Assembly (NCBI GenBank): GCA_963930655.1
Contig: OZ005610.1
Span: 3,105,001 to 3,169,000, forward strand
DNA length: 64,000 nucleotides
Direction: 5' to 3'
Source: Myrica gale
Lineage: Eukaryota > Streptophyta > Magnoliopsida > Fagales > Myricaceae
The notes under the pieces are model-generated. The model was given only the letters and a program-made list of their open reading frames with translations. It had not been told where the DNA came from and searched no databases. Made by a program: the position numbers and the translations under genes. This document shows positions 34,743 to 46,476 of the stretch, piece after piece; the first letter of the stretch is position 1, and each line of letters begins with the position of its first letter.

Positions 34743-34969
34743 TTGATTTTTATTTTTAACGTGACCCGGCCCCCTTAGAAGTTTGACACCGCTGGGCTTA
34801 TGCTAGCCATCACCGAGAGTCAGAGAGAGGAGTGTAAATTGGTCCGGATATGGTTTTTAAAAGTGAAAGATGGACAGTGGAGATTGATCCTTTGAGTTGT
34901 GATGGCTAAGGGGTAGTACTGAGATTCACTAACGAAAACAAAAATAAGGAAAAACAATTAAATTTCTCC

Positions 34970-34991
34970 TTTTTTTTGGGGGGGGGGGGGG
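34970..34991 (+). repeat. T8/G14 homopolymer tract
   Basis: Eight T directly followed by fourteen G. Confidence 0.85.
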
Positions 34992-35985
34992 CGATTGGAA
35001 CAAATGTTTTGTAATTAAGCTGCAAAATATCAAATGGATTTTTGTCCTTATGGGGACACTTAGTTTGGCTATTCTGATTAGATCTCCTATAACTCTTAAG
35101 ATATTCATAAATTTAAGTCTCTCAAGTCATACAAACTCTAGCTATTTGCATTTTTTGTTTCAATTTGATTGCATTTGTGGTCACTTTTGGATTGTTTTTC
35201 AGAAGATGACAAATGCTTGGTTTTCATAGATACAATACTAATTAATGTTGATATGAACAAATCCTACATTAATTACGTAATCTAGATGTAGGTCTACATT
35301 TAGTCAGGAAATGTTCCGAATCTGGCATGCGTAGGTAAGAGATCATATCCCAACAGAAGAGATCTCTTTTAACCCAACACAATCTTCTCCCAATTTTAGA
35401 TTTTTTAAGTATTAAGTATCTGGTCGTCCACGCTGCTAGCCTTTCACTATGCGTCAACTGCAATTAGAAGGCCCGCTTCAAATTTGAAACTCTGAAAACA
35501 GAATCCTTCTGTCGAAGGGGACAAAGAACCATTTTATTCGTTCTCTAGATTGCGCCCCGCCTTAAAAAGTCATGAAGTGTACAGCTTAATACTTAATCCT
35601 TTCTTGCTTGTACTCACAGACCCGAGTAAAACCGCCCACCTGTGTGGGTGTGTGTTCGCGCGTCTGTGCTTGTGGTTCTTAAATATCCAGCAAACCATGA
35701 TCAGTGGTAAGGACCTCTACCATGTTATTGCCACGATTGTGCCCTTGTATAGTTGTATGTTGCGATGCTATTAGGTTTTGTCTCGGTTTTTTTTTTATAG
35801 ACAAGGTTTTGTCTCGGTTAAATTGTGGAAAATCTTCACACCGGAGCAGTGCGCGGGCATCAACCGGTTTGTGGCGGTCTTAGTTGTTCCATTACTTAGT
35901 TTCGAAATTATTGCCTCCAACGACCTATCTACCACGAACTTTCGGTTCATTGCAGGAGACTCTCTTCAAAAGGTCGTCGTCCTTG

Positions 35986-36265
35986 GGCAAAAGTTATTGT
36001 GTGAGTAGGGTTATTGTGTAAGTGTGTGAGTGGACGGGTGAGATCACAAGAACGACGGGGTCGGTTTATTGTGTGAGTGTGTGAGTGGACGGGTGAGATC
36101 AGAAGTTAAGAAATCTAATGGCTGAAAAAATGTCACGTCATTTAATGAAACCGGGTCGGGTTCGTGAGTCGGGTTCATTAAATGACGTGACATTTTTTCA
36201 GCCATTAGATTTCTTAACTTCTGATCTCACCCGTCCACTCACACACTCACACAATAAACCGACCC
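35986..36265. mobile_element. Mutator-like foldback MITE inside pseudogene exon 1
   Basis: 280 bases flanked by an 11-base target duplication CGTCGTCCTTG (35975-35985 and 36266-36276). Ends are GGGC...TTATTGTG and the complement of GGGTCGGTTTATTGTG. Arms of about 95 bases (36054-36149 and 36174-36269) are almost perfectly complementary around a roughly 24-base loop. A partial extra arm copy (36010-36050) lies at the left. No coding capacity. Confidence 0.88.
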
Positions 36266-37237
36266 CGTCGTCCTTGTGGCTCTCTTTCTATGGCAAACTT
36301 TCAGTAAATCTGGCAGCCTCGAGTGGACGATTACCCTGTTCTCACTCTCAACCCTTTCGAACAATCTTTTGATAGGAATCCCTACCATGACAGCAATGTA
36401 CGGAGAAATGTCCAGAAGCCTTATGGTCCAAATTGTAGTGTTCCAGGGTCTCATTTGGTATAATATCGTTATCTGCATGTTTGAGTTCAGAGCTGCAAAG
36501 CTCTTCATTGCTGAGCAATTCCCTGAGACTGCAGGGTCCATCAACTCCTTCAAGGTTGAGTCCGACGTTCTTTCGCTCAACGGTCATGAGCCACTACAGG
36601 CTGATGCAAATATCGCGGAGGGTGGAAAACTTCATGTTGTCGTGAGACGAGAGGCTCCATCGTCTAGGGTTTCTTCCTCTAACAAATCCCTTCACCTGAA
36701 TGCAATAAGTTCCTTTAACCCGCGCGCCTCAAACCTTACTGGTGCAGAGATCTACTCAGTACAATTTTCTGGCGAACTGATGCCATGGTCTTCAAGCTTT
36801 AACCAAAGGGAGTTGTACCCCATGTTCGAAAGCAAGTCCCCAAGTCCAAAACATGGCTACACAAACAGTTGCCAATGGGGTCTTCCCGATTTTTTCCTCC
36901 ATGAGACAAAACCAAGGTCGACTTTAAATGTTGAGGAGATTTATAGTATCCGGAATAAAAAGAGAAGTCGGAGTATGAGCGGCGAAGTTTTAAGGGTGGT
37001 CAACTTTCATCATATCTGCCACAAGACCTAAAGCGTTTTGGGTCCTCCGGGTCTGGCCTTCCATTGGATACTGCCAGAGGTGATGGTGCAGTGCCTAATA
37101 AGGACCTCCACATGTTTGTTTGGAGCACGAGCACCCCTCAAGTTCCTGAAACGAATATCAGCCTTGAAACCTCAGCCTCCGGAGGTGAGAAAATTAAAAG
37201 TCCCATCCTACATTGTTCTTGTGTCTTCGTTATTTGC

Positions 37238-37256
37238 ATATATATATATATATATA
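37238..37256 (+). repeat. (AT)n microsatellite
   Basis: Short AT dinucleotide run inside pseudogene intron 1. Confidence 0.8.
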
Positions 37257-37365
37257 ATAGACATTATATTAGATGCTCTAATTTCTCTTCACTACTTTAT
37301 TGCACCATAGCAAATAGTGATGTATGGAAATTTGGTTGCAAGTAACGTGCGAGGTATTTAATTTT

Positions 37366-38057
37366 GGCTTAAATGCACCTATGCCCCTGGGGTATGCCGA
37401 AATAGCAAATATGCCCCTGAGGTATGCAAAGTCATTTCATACCCCTGAGGTATACTTTCAGGAGTAAATATGTCCCTCCGTTATCTGCCGTTTGAAGCCC
37501 TAACGGTAAATGCTGACGTGTCAAAATTTGACATGTCAGCACCAATCAGACGATGACACCTGGCATTTTGAAATTTTTTTAAAAAAAAAACAAAAAACAA
37601 AACTGGGGGAGAACCCCCGAGCGGCGAAGGGAGCTGGCGCCGCGAGGGGTGGCCGGCGGGCGACGCCCGCGCGCCACCCCTGAGCAGGGGAGACGCGGGG
37701 GTGGCTCGAGGCCACCCCTCGCGGCGCGCGGCCGCCTCGCGCGGCGCGGGGAGCCCAGATCTGGGCACCCCCTTCGCCGGGGTGGCCCCTGCCGGCCATC
37801 CCTCGCGGGTTCTCCTCCAGTTTTGTTTTTCGTGTTTTTTTTTAATTTCGAAAATGTCAGGTGTCATCGTTTGATTGGTGCTGACGTTTCAAATTTTGAC
37901 ACGTCAGCATTTACCGTTAGGGCTTCAAACGGCAGATAATGGAGGGGCATATTTGCTCCTGAAAGTATACCTCAGGGGTATGAAAATGACTTTGCATACT
38001 TCAGGGGCATATTTGCTCTTTCGGCATACCCCAGGGGCATGGGGGTGCATTTAACCC
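37366..38057. mobile_element. Mutator-like foldback with GC-rich core in pseudogene intron 1
   Basis: 692 bases flanked by the 9-base target duplication TTTAATTTT (37357-37365 and 38058-38066). Inverted terminal arms of about 230 bases begin GGCTTAAATGCACC and end GGTGCATTTAACCC. The centre (about 37600-37820) is strongly GC-rich with inverted blocks such as GAGGGGTGGCC / GGCCACCCCTC. Open frames in it are compositional. Confidence 0.88.
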
Positions 38058-39500
38058 TTTAATTTTCATACACGAAAATACTTGATTTAGGGGAAGATAA
38101 GAGTCCGGACAGAGAATTAGAGGAAGGAATGAAGTTCACAAGAAGTGGGTCTCAATACTCTTGCCAGAAACCACACCAAATGCCTCCCACAGCTGTCGTG
38201 ACCAGGCTTGTACTTATCATGGTCTGGAGGAAGCTTATAAGAAACCCTAACACCTATGCAAGTGTTTTGGGCCTCGTCTGGTCCATCATAGCATCCAGGT
38301 ACCCTCGTAAATACTCACTAGTACCCTTACTGCACATGTTTTGTATAGCACAGATTTGCTTCATGGGCTCGCATCTTTCGTCTACTTTTCGATCTCTTTG
38401 TGTAATTGACTCTCAGACAACCATATTGCTTGCAAACAGATTCTTCATAAATCCTTCACTACTCGCCAATATAATCAGAACGTACCCCTCCTTTGACGTT
38501 CTTTGTTGTGGAATTATGATTTGTTGTAAATTCTTGCCCACACAACAAGATGGCACTGCTTTCTGCTGCAGATCATGTACATACTTCTAGGACTGCATGC
38601 CTTAGCATAACCGCAGCTTTTTGCAGACGAGTGATCAATACAGGTCCTGATGTCAATACTTTGTTAGGTGTCTCGTTAAAATGCCCACAATTGTTGAAGG
38701 ATCCATATCAATAATGTCAAAAGGTGGCTTGGGTATGGCACAGTTCAGTCTAGGTATGTATCTTTCTTCAACCAAAACCAAATAGATTCAATTAATTAAT
38801 TACATATCGTACTCTGCACAGATTTTGGTGCGAGCTGTGTTGAATCATTTCATTTTTCTAATTACCAGGTTCTTTCATGGCGTTGCAACCGAAGTTCATA
38901 GCTTGTGGAAAATCCATGGCAGCGTTTTCAATGGTTGTTAGGTTCTTGATCGGCCCTGCTGTAATTGCGGCAACCTCCACAGCTATCTGTATTCATGGGG
39001 TTCTTTTCCAAATTATAATGGTTCAGGTACTGCATGCGCCACCTAAAATTGGAAAACCACTGCCTAATCTCATTACAAAAATTTATGCTGACATGATCGA
39101 AAGTGTCTGAAGACCTCCCACCCGGAAGTTATCAATACATACTCAATAGGTATCTAAATTAACACTAAAGAAAACAAAAGCCTCTTAAATTTTTCTTTCT
39201 CGCTATGCAGGCTGCTCTTCGTTTAGCGATCGGTCCATTCGTATTTGCCAAGGAGTATGGTGTAAATCCAGAAATAATCAGCACCGCGTAAGTATTTGGT
39301 TCTCTCCGGCCCAGTTAAAGCTAGATATTTATAAAATAATATGTGAGACTTTGAGTGATTAAATATGATTCATTACGACGACGAACAAAAATCTTACATT
39401 GATCCTGGTAATAATTGCAATTTTTGCAGGATTATTTTTGGGTTGCTGCTGGCGGTACCAGTAGCATGCACTTCTATACTATGTCCTTCTTGGGCTCTAA

Positions 39501-40765
39501 GATCTGGGCAAGAAAGGCAAGAGACAGAAAAGGCCGAGTGGAATGCCATTAGATTAGACGGCGCATGCATGCATGTGCAGGACATTGAAATTGTATGATC
39601 TTTCTCTGTGTCCAATGGATCTGAGTATAACGTTGGATCAGTCCTTCATATTTTGGTCATTTAGTAATTACTTTTGGAAATTTATGGAATTAGAGTTTTT
39701 TATGAACAGCACGGATCCTATACTGTCTAGGACAGTAACTATTTTCACCTATAGTATCCATAAGACGCATGTTTTGTGGGTCTGATCAACAGTATTAAAT
39801 AGAAAAATTTAAGCCATAAGAAGAAAATAAAAAAATGAAAACCAGAAAAAAAAAACTATACAATTAAGAACGACGTCGTACCAGAAAACAACCTAAAAAT
39901 AAAGCGGGGAAAAAGAATTAATGGTGCTTTTTACTAAAGCTTCATTTTTTTTATCAGGTCACTGTAGAATTGCCCGAATGAAGTAATATAGTGGAAGCTG
40001 GGCAAAATTGATACGGACTTTTCTCGTAATATTTCTTTTGTTTCATCTTTGACTGATAGGCAGAGTTTGTTTGTCCATTTAAAAGTGCATATTAAAATAA
40101 AAATAGTCTAGTCGGTCTGTATGTAGCAGGGCCCAAGTTCCCGCAAACTTTATTTTATTCAGACAGAATCTTGCTGCGACCGCGGATCACTCGAACTGCC
40201 TAACTCATGTGCAGAAACGAGTACAGTGGTGGCGTGGAGTAAGCTTTTGCCTAATGTAAATCCATTGTAAACGTATAATCTGAGGTGAGGCATGTGTATC
40301 CATGTTTAACCTAATTCTCCGACTTGTATTTATTTTCTCCCACGATCAGTACTTTCCCACCGAAGAGGATCTTCGATCTATCCTCACTGACGACAGGTTC
40401 TCATTTTAAAAAGAACTACCCTCTCTGTACGTAGTTGTCGAGACTCTGCCTGCGTCAAACCGGCAAATTGTGTCATCCACAAAAACCCATCAAACTCAAT
40501 GAAGCCGATCTTGCTTAACGGCGAGGGAAAAGAAATATAAATAAAACGGAAATTCCGCTATATAAGAGATGACAAATATCTATATCACTCTTCCGCTGTG
40601 GCACCTCATGACTAGGAGTACTGGTAGAGGAGTACTTTGACGTTCTTCCTTCATGCTTGCTTCTAATTAATTTTTTACTACAAAGACGAAAACCCCAAGT
40701 ACTGTCTTTCATCTCCCTTTCTTTAGGTGTTTGTTTGTGTATGCTTCGTTGTTGTTTAGTCAATC
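39501..40765. promoter_or_regulatory. region between PIN2 pseudogene and PIN2
   Basis: About 1.2 kb that must hold the PIN2 promoter. A TATA-like CTATATAAG at 40558-40566 lies about 200 bases before the PIN2 ATG. Nothing else is recognised. Confidence 0.4.
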
Positions 40766-43700
40766 ATGATAACGGGAAAGGACATTTACAATGTGTTTGC
40801 GGCCATCGTGCCATTGTATGTCGCTATGCTATTAGCCTACGGTTCCGTCAAGTGGTGGAAAATCTTCACACCAGACCAGTGCTCCGGGATCAACCGCTTT
40901 GTCGCTGTCTTTGCAGTTCCATTACTTTCCTTCCATTTCATTTCTACCAATAACCCGTATGCCATGAACTATCGGTTCATTGCAGCTGACTCTCTCCAAA
41001 AAATTGTCGTTCTTACAGCTCTCTTTTTATGGCAAACCTTCAGCAAAAACGGCAGTCCTGAGTGGATGATCACGCTGTTCTCACTCTCCACCCTCCCAAA
41101 CACTCTTGTCATGGGAATCCCCCTCTTGAAGGCCATGTATGGAGATTTCTCCGGAGATCTTATGGTTCAAATTGTAGTTTTGCAGAGTGTTATTTGGTAT
41201 ACTCTCATGCTCTTCCTGTTTGAGTTTAGAGGTGCAAAGCTCCTCATTGCGGAGCAGTTCCCGGAGACTGCAGGGTATATCACTTCCTTCAAGGTTGAGT
41301 CTGACGTTGTGTCCCTCAACGGTCGTGAGCCATTACAGGCTGATGCTGAGATCGGTGAGGACGGAAAGCTTCACGTAGTTGTGAGAAGATCGGCTGCATC
41401 GTCTATGGTCTCTTCTTTCAGTAAGTCTCACGGTCTAAATTCGATAACTTCAATGACCCCACGAACATCCAATCTTACAGGTGTAGAGATATATTCGGTA
41501 CAATCTTCCCGGGAACCGACACCTAGGGCTTCAAGCTTTAACCAGACGGATTTTTATGCCATGTTTTCTAGCAAGGCACCAAGTCCAAAACACGGATACA
41601 CAAATAGCTTCCAATTAGGAGGTTTAAACGATGTTTACTCCTTAAAGTCTTCGAAAGCAGCAACACCAAGGGCTTCAAATATAGACGAGGAGAAGTCAAA
41701 ATTTGGGAAGAAAAGGAGAGAGAGGAGTATGAGTGGTGAGTTGTTTAATGGAGGTTTTGTTTCACCTTACCCTCCTCCAAACCCTATGTTTTCCGGGTCT
41801 ACTAGTGGTGTCCCAAGGAAGAAGGATAGTGCTGGCAGTGGTACAACGCCTAACAAGGAGCTTCACATGTTTGTTTGGAGCTCGAGCGCGTCTCCAGTTT
41901 CGGAAGGGAATCTGAGACATGCAGTTAATAGAGCTGCCTCCTCTGACTTTGGGGTCGTTGATGCCTCCAAGGTTGCTCTTCAACAAGAAATTGCTGCTTC
42001 ACGAGGTGAGAAACTTAATCCCACGCCAAACTTATTTGTCTCCTCGATTTGCATGGAAACTGACATCAAAACCTGTTTAGAATTGTTATACGTTAACAAT
42101 ATAAACAGCGGTTTATGCTAGTAATTGTGCAGTTAATCCGACAAATATCTTGTATAAGGTTACTGTGTCTTTGATTTTCGTTTCACCCGCATGATCTCTC
42201 TCTGCGAGACTCTGTGATCTCTCTCCATTGTTTGAGGTAATTAATTACTCTGTCACACAGGCATGCATGGTTTAGGTGAAAATATGAGTCCAGCGGAGAA
42301 AGTCAATGGCGACGGGGAGCTTGAAATAGAAGAAGGATTCAAGTTCCCGACAAGTGAGTCTCCTTACACATGCCAGAAAAAGGTGGACATGGAAGAAGAG
42401 GATAGAACAAAGAAGCACCAAATGCCTCCGGCCAGTGTCATGACTAGGCTTGTACTACTTATGGTCTGGAGAAAGCTTATAAGGAACCCCAACACCTACT
42501 CAAGTCTTTTGGGCCTTACATGGTCTCTCGTTTCATTCAGGTGCGTAGCTAGCTCCATAATTTTTGTTGTTGTCGCTGTGGGGCGTTGTTTGATCCTGCA
42601 TATTTTACTACTGCTAAAAACTCTTAATTTTTTTTTAGGTATCACATTCAAATGCCATCCATCATAAAAGGATCCATTTCAATCTTGTCCGATGCAGGAT
42701 TGGGAATGGCTATGTTCAGTCTAGGTACCTTTCCCGACTCTTGAAATCACAAAGAAATTGACCTCCTGATTCCTACATGAGTTAACTGATATTTCCTTGC
42801 AATTGATGACTGTCAATTAATTCTCCTTGTCAGGTTTATTCATGGCGTTACAACCAAAGATCATTGCTTGTGGCAAATCCGTGGCAACATTTTCAATGGC
42901 TGTTAGATTCTTGACTGGCCCGGCAGTAATGGCCGCAACCTCGATCTCCGTTGGCCTTCGCGGGATTCTTTTGCATGTAGCAATTGTTCAGGTGCGCCAT
43001 CTAAATTTCAACGACCTCCATTAAATTTAAATATTGATTTATATAAGGAACACTTAGGAATGTGACCTATATATATATATATAGCCTTCTCTATTTTTCA
43101 CTAGATCAATAACTATACCGCCCTTTAATACATCCAAATGGTTCAAGAGACGTAAAACCTCAAAATTTGAAGATTATCTCGTGAAGTTTCCTGAGCATCA
43201 GTTTTTTAATTACATATGTAAATTAATTTTTGGGTGAATGAATCTAATTAAAGTGTACGCTTTCTTTTACTAAAGAAATTAAATTACTAGCTAGCATATT
43301 TGAATTAGAAGTTGTACCATGCATCTCCAACATGAGATCCTTAATATAATCGAGTGGTATATAAATTAATCATTATTTTTTGAAATTGGATCAATCGAAG
43401 TTAACGGTACAATTGCTGCTATAGATTATTAATGATCCACTCTTGTCTAGCTGCCCATGTTTCTGTCGCAATTTCCAAAGAATCTAACAGTCAAAATAAT
43501 AGACATGATAATTGAGTACTTGCCCGCAGGCTGCTCTTCCCCAAGGGATAGTTCCCTTTGTGTTTGCCAAGGAGTACAATGTCCACGCCAACGTACTTAG
43601 CACTGCGTAAGTTTTAATGTAAAAGTTTTCCTTCAAAAGTTGAGAACAAAAAATGATGACAAAAAGTTCACACAGATTGTCGTTGATTTCTCTTTTGCAG

Positions 43701-43767
43701 GGTTATTTTTGGAATGCTGATTGCTTTGCCCATAACAATTCTTTACTATGTACTTCTCGGCCTCTGA
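40766..43767 (+). CDS. PIN2: PIN2 auxin efflux carrier
   Basis: Six exons: 40766-42005, 42261-42540, 42639-42724, 42834-42991, 43530-43606, 43701-43767, total 635 residues. The long-loop PIN layout is complete: an N-terminal membrane block ([40 protein letters not shown]), a hydrophilic loop of about 300 residues with the phosphorylation-type TPRxS repeats ([24 protein letters not shown]), then [34 protein letters not shown] and the end [13 protein letters not shown]. Loop sequence [20 protein letters not shown] and NQTDFYAMF point to the PIN2/EIR1/AGR1 clade. PIN2 moves auxin out of root epidermal and cortical cells and is needed for gravitropism. No defect is seen. Confidence 0.94.
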
Positions 43768-45420
43768 CTTCTGTAGATGTAAAAGGCAAGGGAGACCAAA
43801 ATACACGACTGTAGAGCCAGAACGGAGTTGTGGAAATGCCATTGGGTTCAGTGCGCGAGGAATAGAAATTTATATAAGATGCCGACTCTACATGTGCCCA
43901 TTGGATTCTGAGAATAGCAGGAGCTTCAATCTTTAACGTGATCTTTTGTCAACGTTGTAATTTGTTTACTTTTCTATTTTACCCAGTTAAGCGGTTAGGC
44001 AGAGGAAAGTGATCATATAGAATATAAAGTAAGCAAGCTGGAGGCTAAAGAGTTTAATTAGGTTAAGTATTTGGCTTTTCGTTACACGAATATCGAAGAA
44101 ACTCTTTGCTTAGATTTGACTCTAAAGGCAGTTTAGTTTTACTTCAACCTAACTTTATTCGTGTTTGCTTATGGATTTATTCGATCTTCGTGACAGCAAA
44201 CTAAAGAATCTTCCTGTGAAGCTTCTTGGATACAAAAAAGAACCTATTCTTGAGGATTTTAGCCTAAACGTTGACCAGCATCGTGATTGAGAATTGTTAT
44301 CGCCAAAAGACATTTGGCAAATCCCTATGGACCTGAAGTACTCTATTATTTAGTTGGCTAAAACTTCTTTCAAATATGTTGTGATCTTCACATAAAACTG
44401 AAACGAAGATTCTTGCTAGCTAGCCAGTATATATATGCGAAGAGATCAGACTAGTTAAATCACCTTTTGAAGCCCCCAAAGTGGGATACTCGATTTCAAG
44501 ATTGTGAGATTATCGTCAACAAACAGGTCCCATAAAAAGAAGAAGCAAATATGAAAGTCAAAAAATAAAGAAAAGGGCACGAATGCTTATATATATATAT
44601 ATATGTTGGTTCCCGACTCAAAAGGTTTAGTGGGAAATGCCTTTATTGATACTTACGTACTCTCAAATTATGCCCACAGAGAAGTGAGAGAGGGACAAGA
44701 TTGGCAGTATGAATGTTAATCTTTACAATATTAGGACGTAAACAGGAACAAGTTTAAGTTAATGGCAACTGATATGCATAATGTGTCACTGCAAACGTCA
44801 TTGCCTAATACCGTATTCGATCTTATCTTGAAGAGTAGCTAGGAGAAAAAGCGAGAGGATTATTCGGTTGCATTGGATTCCATTTACTTTGCATGCACGT
44901 GAAAAGGATGAGGCTATGAGGAATTAATAGCACCAAAACATACCTTTTTAAAAGCGCAGCTGGACTATTGAAACGTTGAAGCATGTGGCCAACTGATTGA
45001 GAAGGGAACGACGCTCTTCAAGTGAAAACTAAATATTAGTCTCTGATTGAACTGTTGTTGCAGATGATGAGGTTGAAGACAAATTTGGCTTTTGTCTTCT
45101 GCAGCATATGGTTAGTGGACAGAACTCAGAACTCATGTGTTTGTATAGTGCCAGTCCAAGACAAGGATATTTAAGAGCACTACAATGTTTCATCAGTCAT
45201 GCATGCAATGATAATATATAGGCGCGTTAAATAATTTTCAAAACTTCCATTCCAATTACTTTTAAAGAGTTGGGTGATTGAAACGGTCAATTCCGATTAG
45301 ATCTAAGTTAACCAATCAATCTTTGTAAAGAGCTCGGCCTATATTTTCTTCTATAAGAAGCAATTGTTTAGATTAATTTAATATATAGTTGTATTAAGCT
45401 TTTAGTTGATTAGTCGTGCA

Positions 45421-46079
45421 CAGTGGCAGACGCAGGGGTAGCGAACCCGGGCGTCCGCCACACATTGCTCAGTCCAAAACAAATTTTTACATATTTTTTT
45501 CATAAGTTGGTCTGGGCCCGACACTCATTAGGTCCAAGCCATATGATGAACAAAGTTAGTAGGCGGGTGGAAAAAATACATAGAAAAAAAGTTGAAAATA
45601 ATGAAGAACAAAACTACTTTTACCTTCTATATATAGTCTATTAATATTGGATCTCCAAGCAAAATGCACTGTTAATTTTTTGATCAACAATCCTAATCTT
45701 GCATTCATATCAATATGATACTAGTTAATGTGATCATATATTAAGATTTTAGTCACATCCATCAAAGATGGTCTTGTTTTTACTTTTTTTTTTCAATTTA
45801 CTAAGTATCTTTATGGGCACACCCATGCTTTTAATAAGGAAGCCAATATTAGAAGGAAATGTTGAATTAAAGTTAGATGAGAAAATATTAATTAATCAAT
45901 ATTAATTGTGGGCTAAATTGTGTGTGGGTGTGAGTTTTGCCTTAAAATTCCAATGTTAGGTGCATGAACGGTATGTCCAAAGATTCAAGTTAAATTCAAG
46001 TTTGCATATTTTTCAGCTTGAAGTCAAAACTTTTGTACACTTTCTTGATACACATTACAACAACATGACCTTAATCACT

Positions 46080-46135
<56 letters not shown>

Positions 46136-46476
46136 TGTGTGTGTGAAAGACTTAAAATTGACTTGATCGTATGTCTTTATCAAGACAATATGCATTAAGC
46201 GACTCAGGAAGCTCTCTAAATACTCCATTAAAAATAGAATATGCACTGCAAATATTAAAACACCATTGCCAACGGATTGATTGTCTTCACTTTTGTTTTG
46301 TCACCTCACTGTCGCAGTACATAGTACGGTACATGTATTCCAATATTTTTAATGCTTTTAATCCTTAATTTTCGACATTGTAAATCTAAGATAATTTTTT
46401 GCATTACGAAAGAATTTTTTTTTCATTTCGCCTTAAAGTTCGCCACCCTTTGATTTTAATCTTGGTTTCGCCACTG
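45421..46476. mobile_element. non-autonomous hAT element
   Basis: 1056 bases bounded by an 8-base target duplication GTCGTGCA (45413-45420 and 46477-46484). Terminal inverted repeats begin CAGTGGCAGACGCAGG on the left and CAGTGGCGAAACCAAG on the minus strand at the right, the CAGTGGC type common in plant hAT elements. No transposase frame; the 73-codon frame from 45423 runs from the TIR and is probably not a gene. A (GT)n array sits inside. Confidence 0.9.
46082..46146 (+). repeat. (TA)n(GT)n microsatellite
   Basis: TA units followed by long GT runs broken twice by TTTGT, inside the hAT element. Confidence 0.95.

Larger units (their letters stand above)
32057..35696. other. intergenic, WRKY promoter to PIN2 pseudogene
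   Basis: WRKY promoter; a family-B MITE with a 4 x 72-bp repeat (32790-33185); AT-rich DNA; a hAT-like remnant around 34040-34800 split by a foldback element (34104-34742); a T8/G14 tract at 34970-34991; then the pseudogene upstream region. No intact gene. Confidence 0.55.
35697..39500 (+). pseudogene. PIN2-like auxin efflux carrier pseudogene
   Basis: Diverged tandem copy of the PIN2 gene at 40766-43767. Exon 1 starts at ATG 35697 (MISGKDLYHVIATIVPLY) but is frameshifted within 25 codons by a small duplication (TTGTATAG) and by a duplicated AGGTTTTGTCTCGGTT block around 35773-35820; it is interrupted by a 280-base foldback at 35986 and shifts again near 37030. Exon 2 homology ends at 38298, but its acceptor AG is lost. 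Exons 3 (38668-38753), 4 (38869-39026) and 5 (39211-39287) keep splice sites, frame and exactly the lengths of the live gene (86, 158, 77). Exon 6 (39430-39500) has a net 4-base insertion that displaces the LYYVLLGL end. Intron 1 holds a second foldback. It cannot encode a full carrier. Confidence 0.9.

Noticed and set aside
35790..35816. Possible tiny intron (GT...AG after poly-T) in PIN2 pseudogene exon 1
   Set aside because: About 26 bases is too short for plant splicing and the segment is better explained as a duplicated block with a poly-T insertion.
37481..37939. Open frames rich in Arg/Gly/Ala/Pro on both strands
   Set aside because: They are produced by the GC-rich core of the foldback element and mirror each other through the inverted arms.
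45423..45644. 73-codon frame starting at the hAT end
   Set aside because: Begins within the terminal repeat and shows no transposase or other domain.
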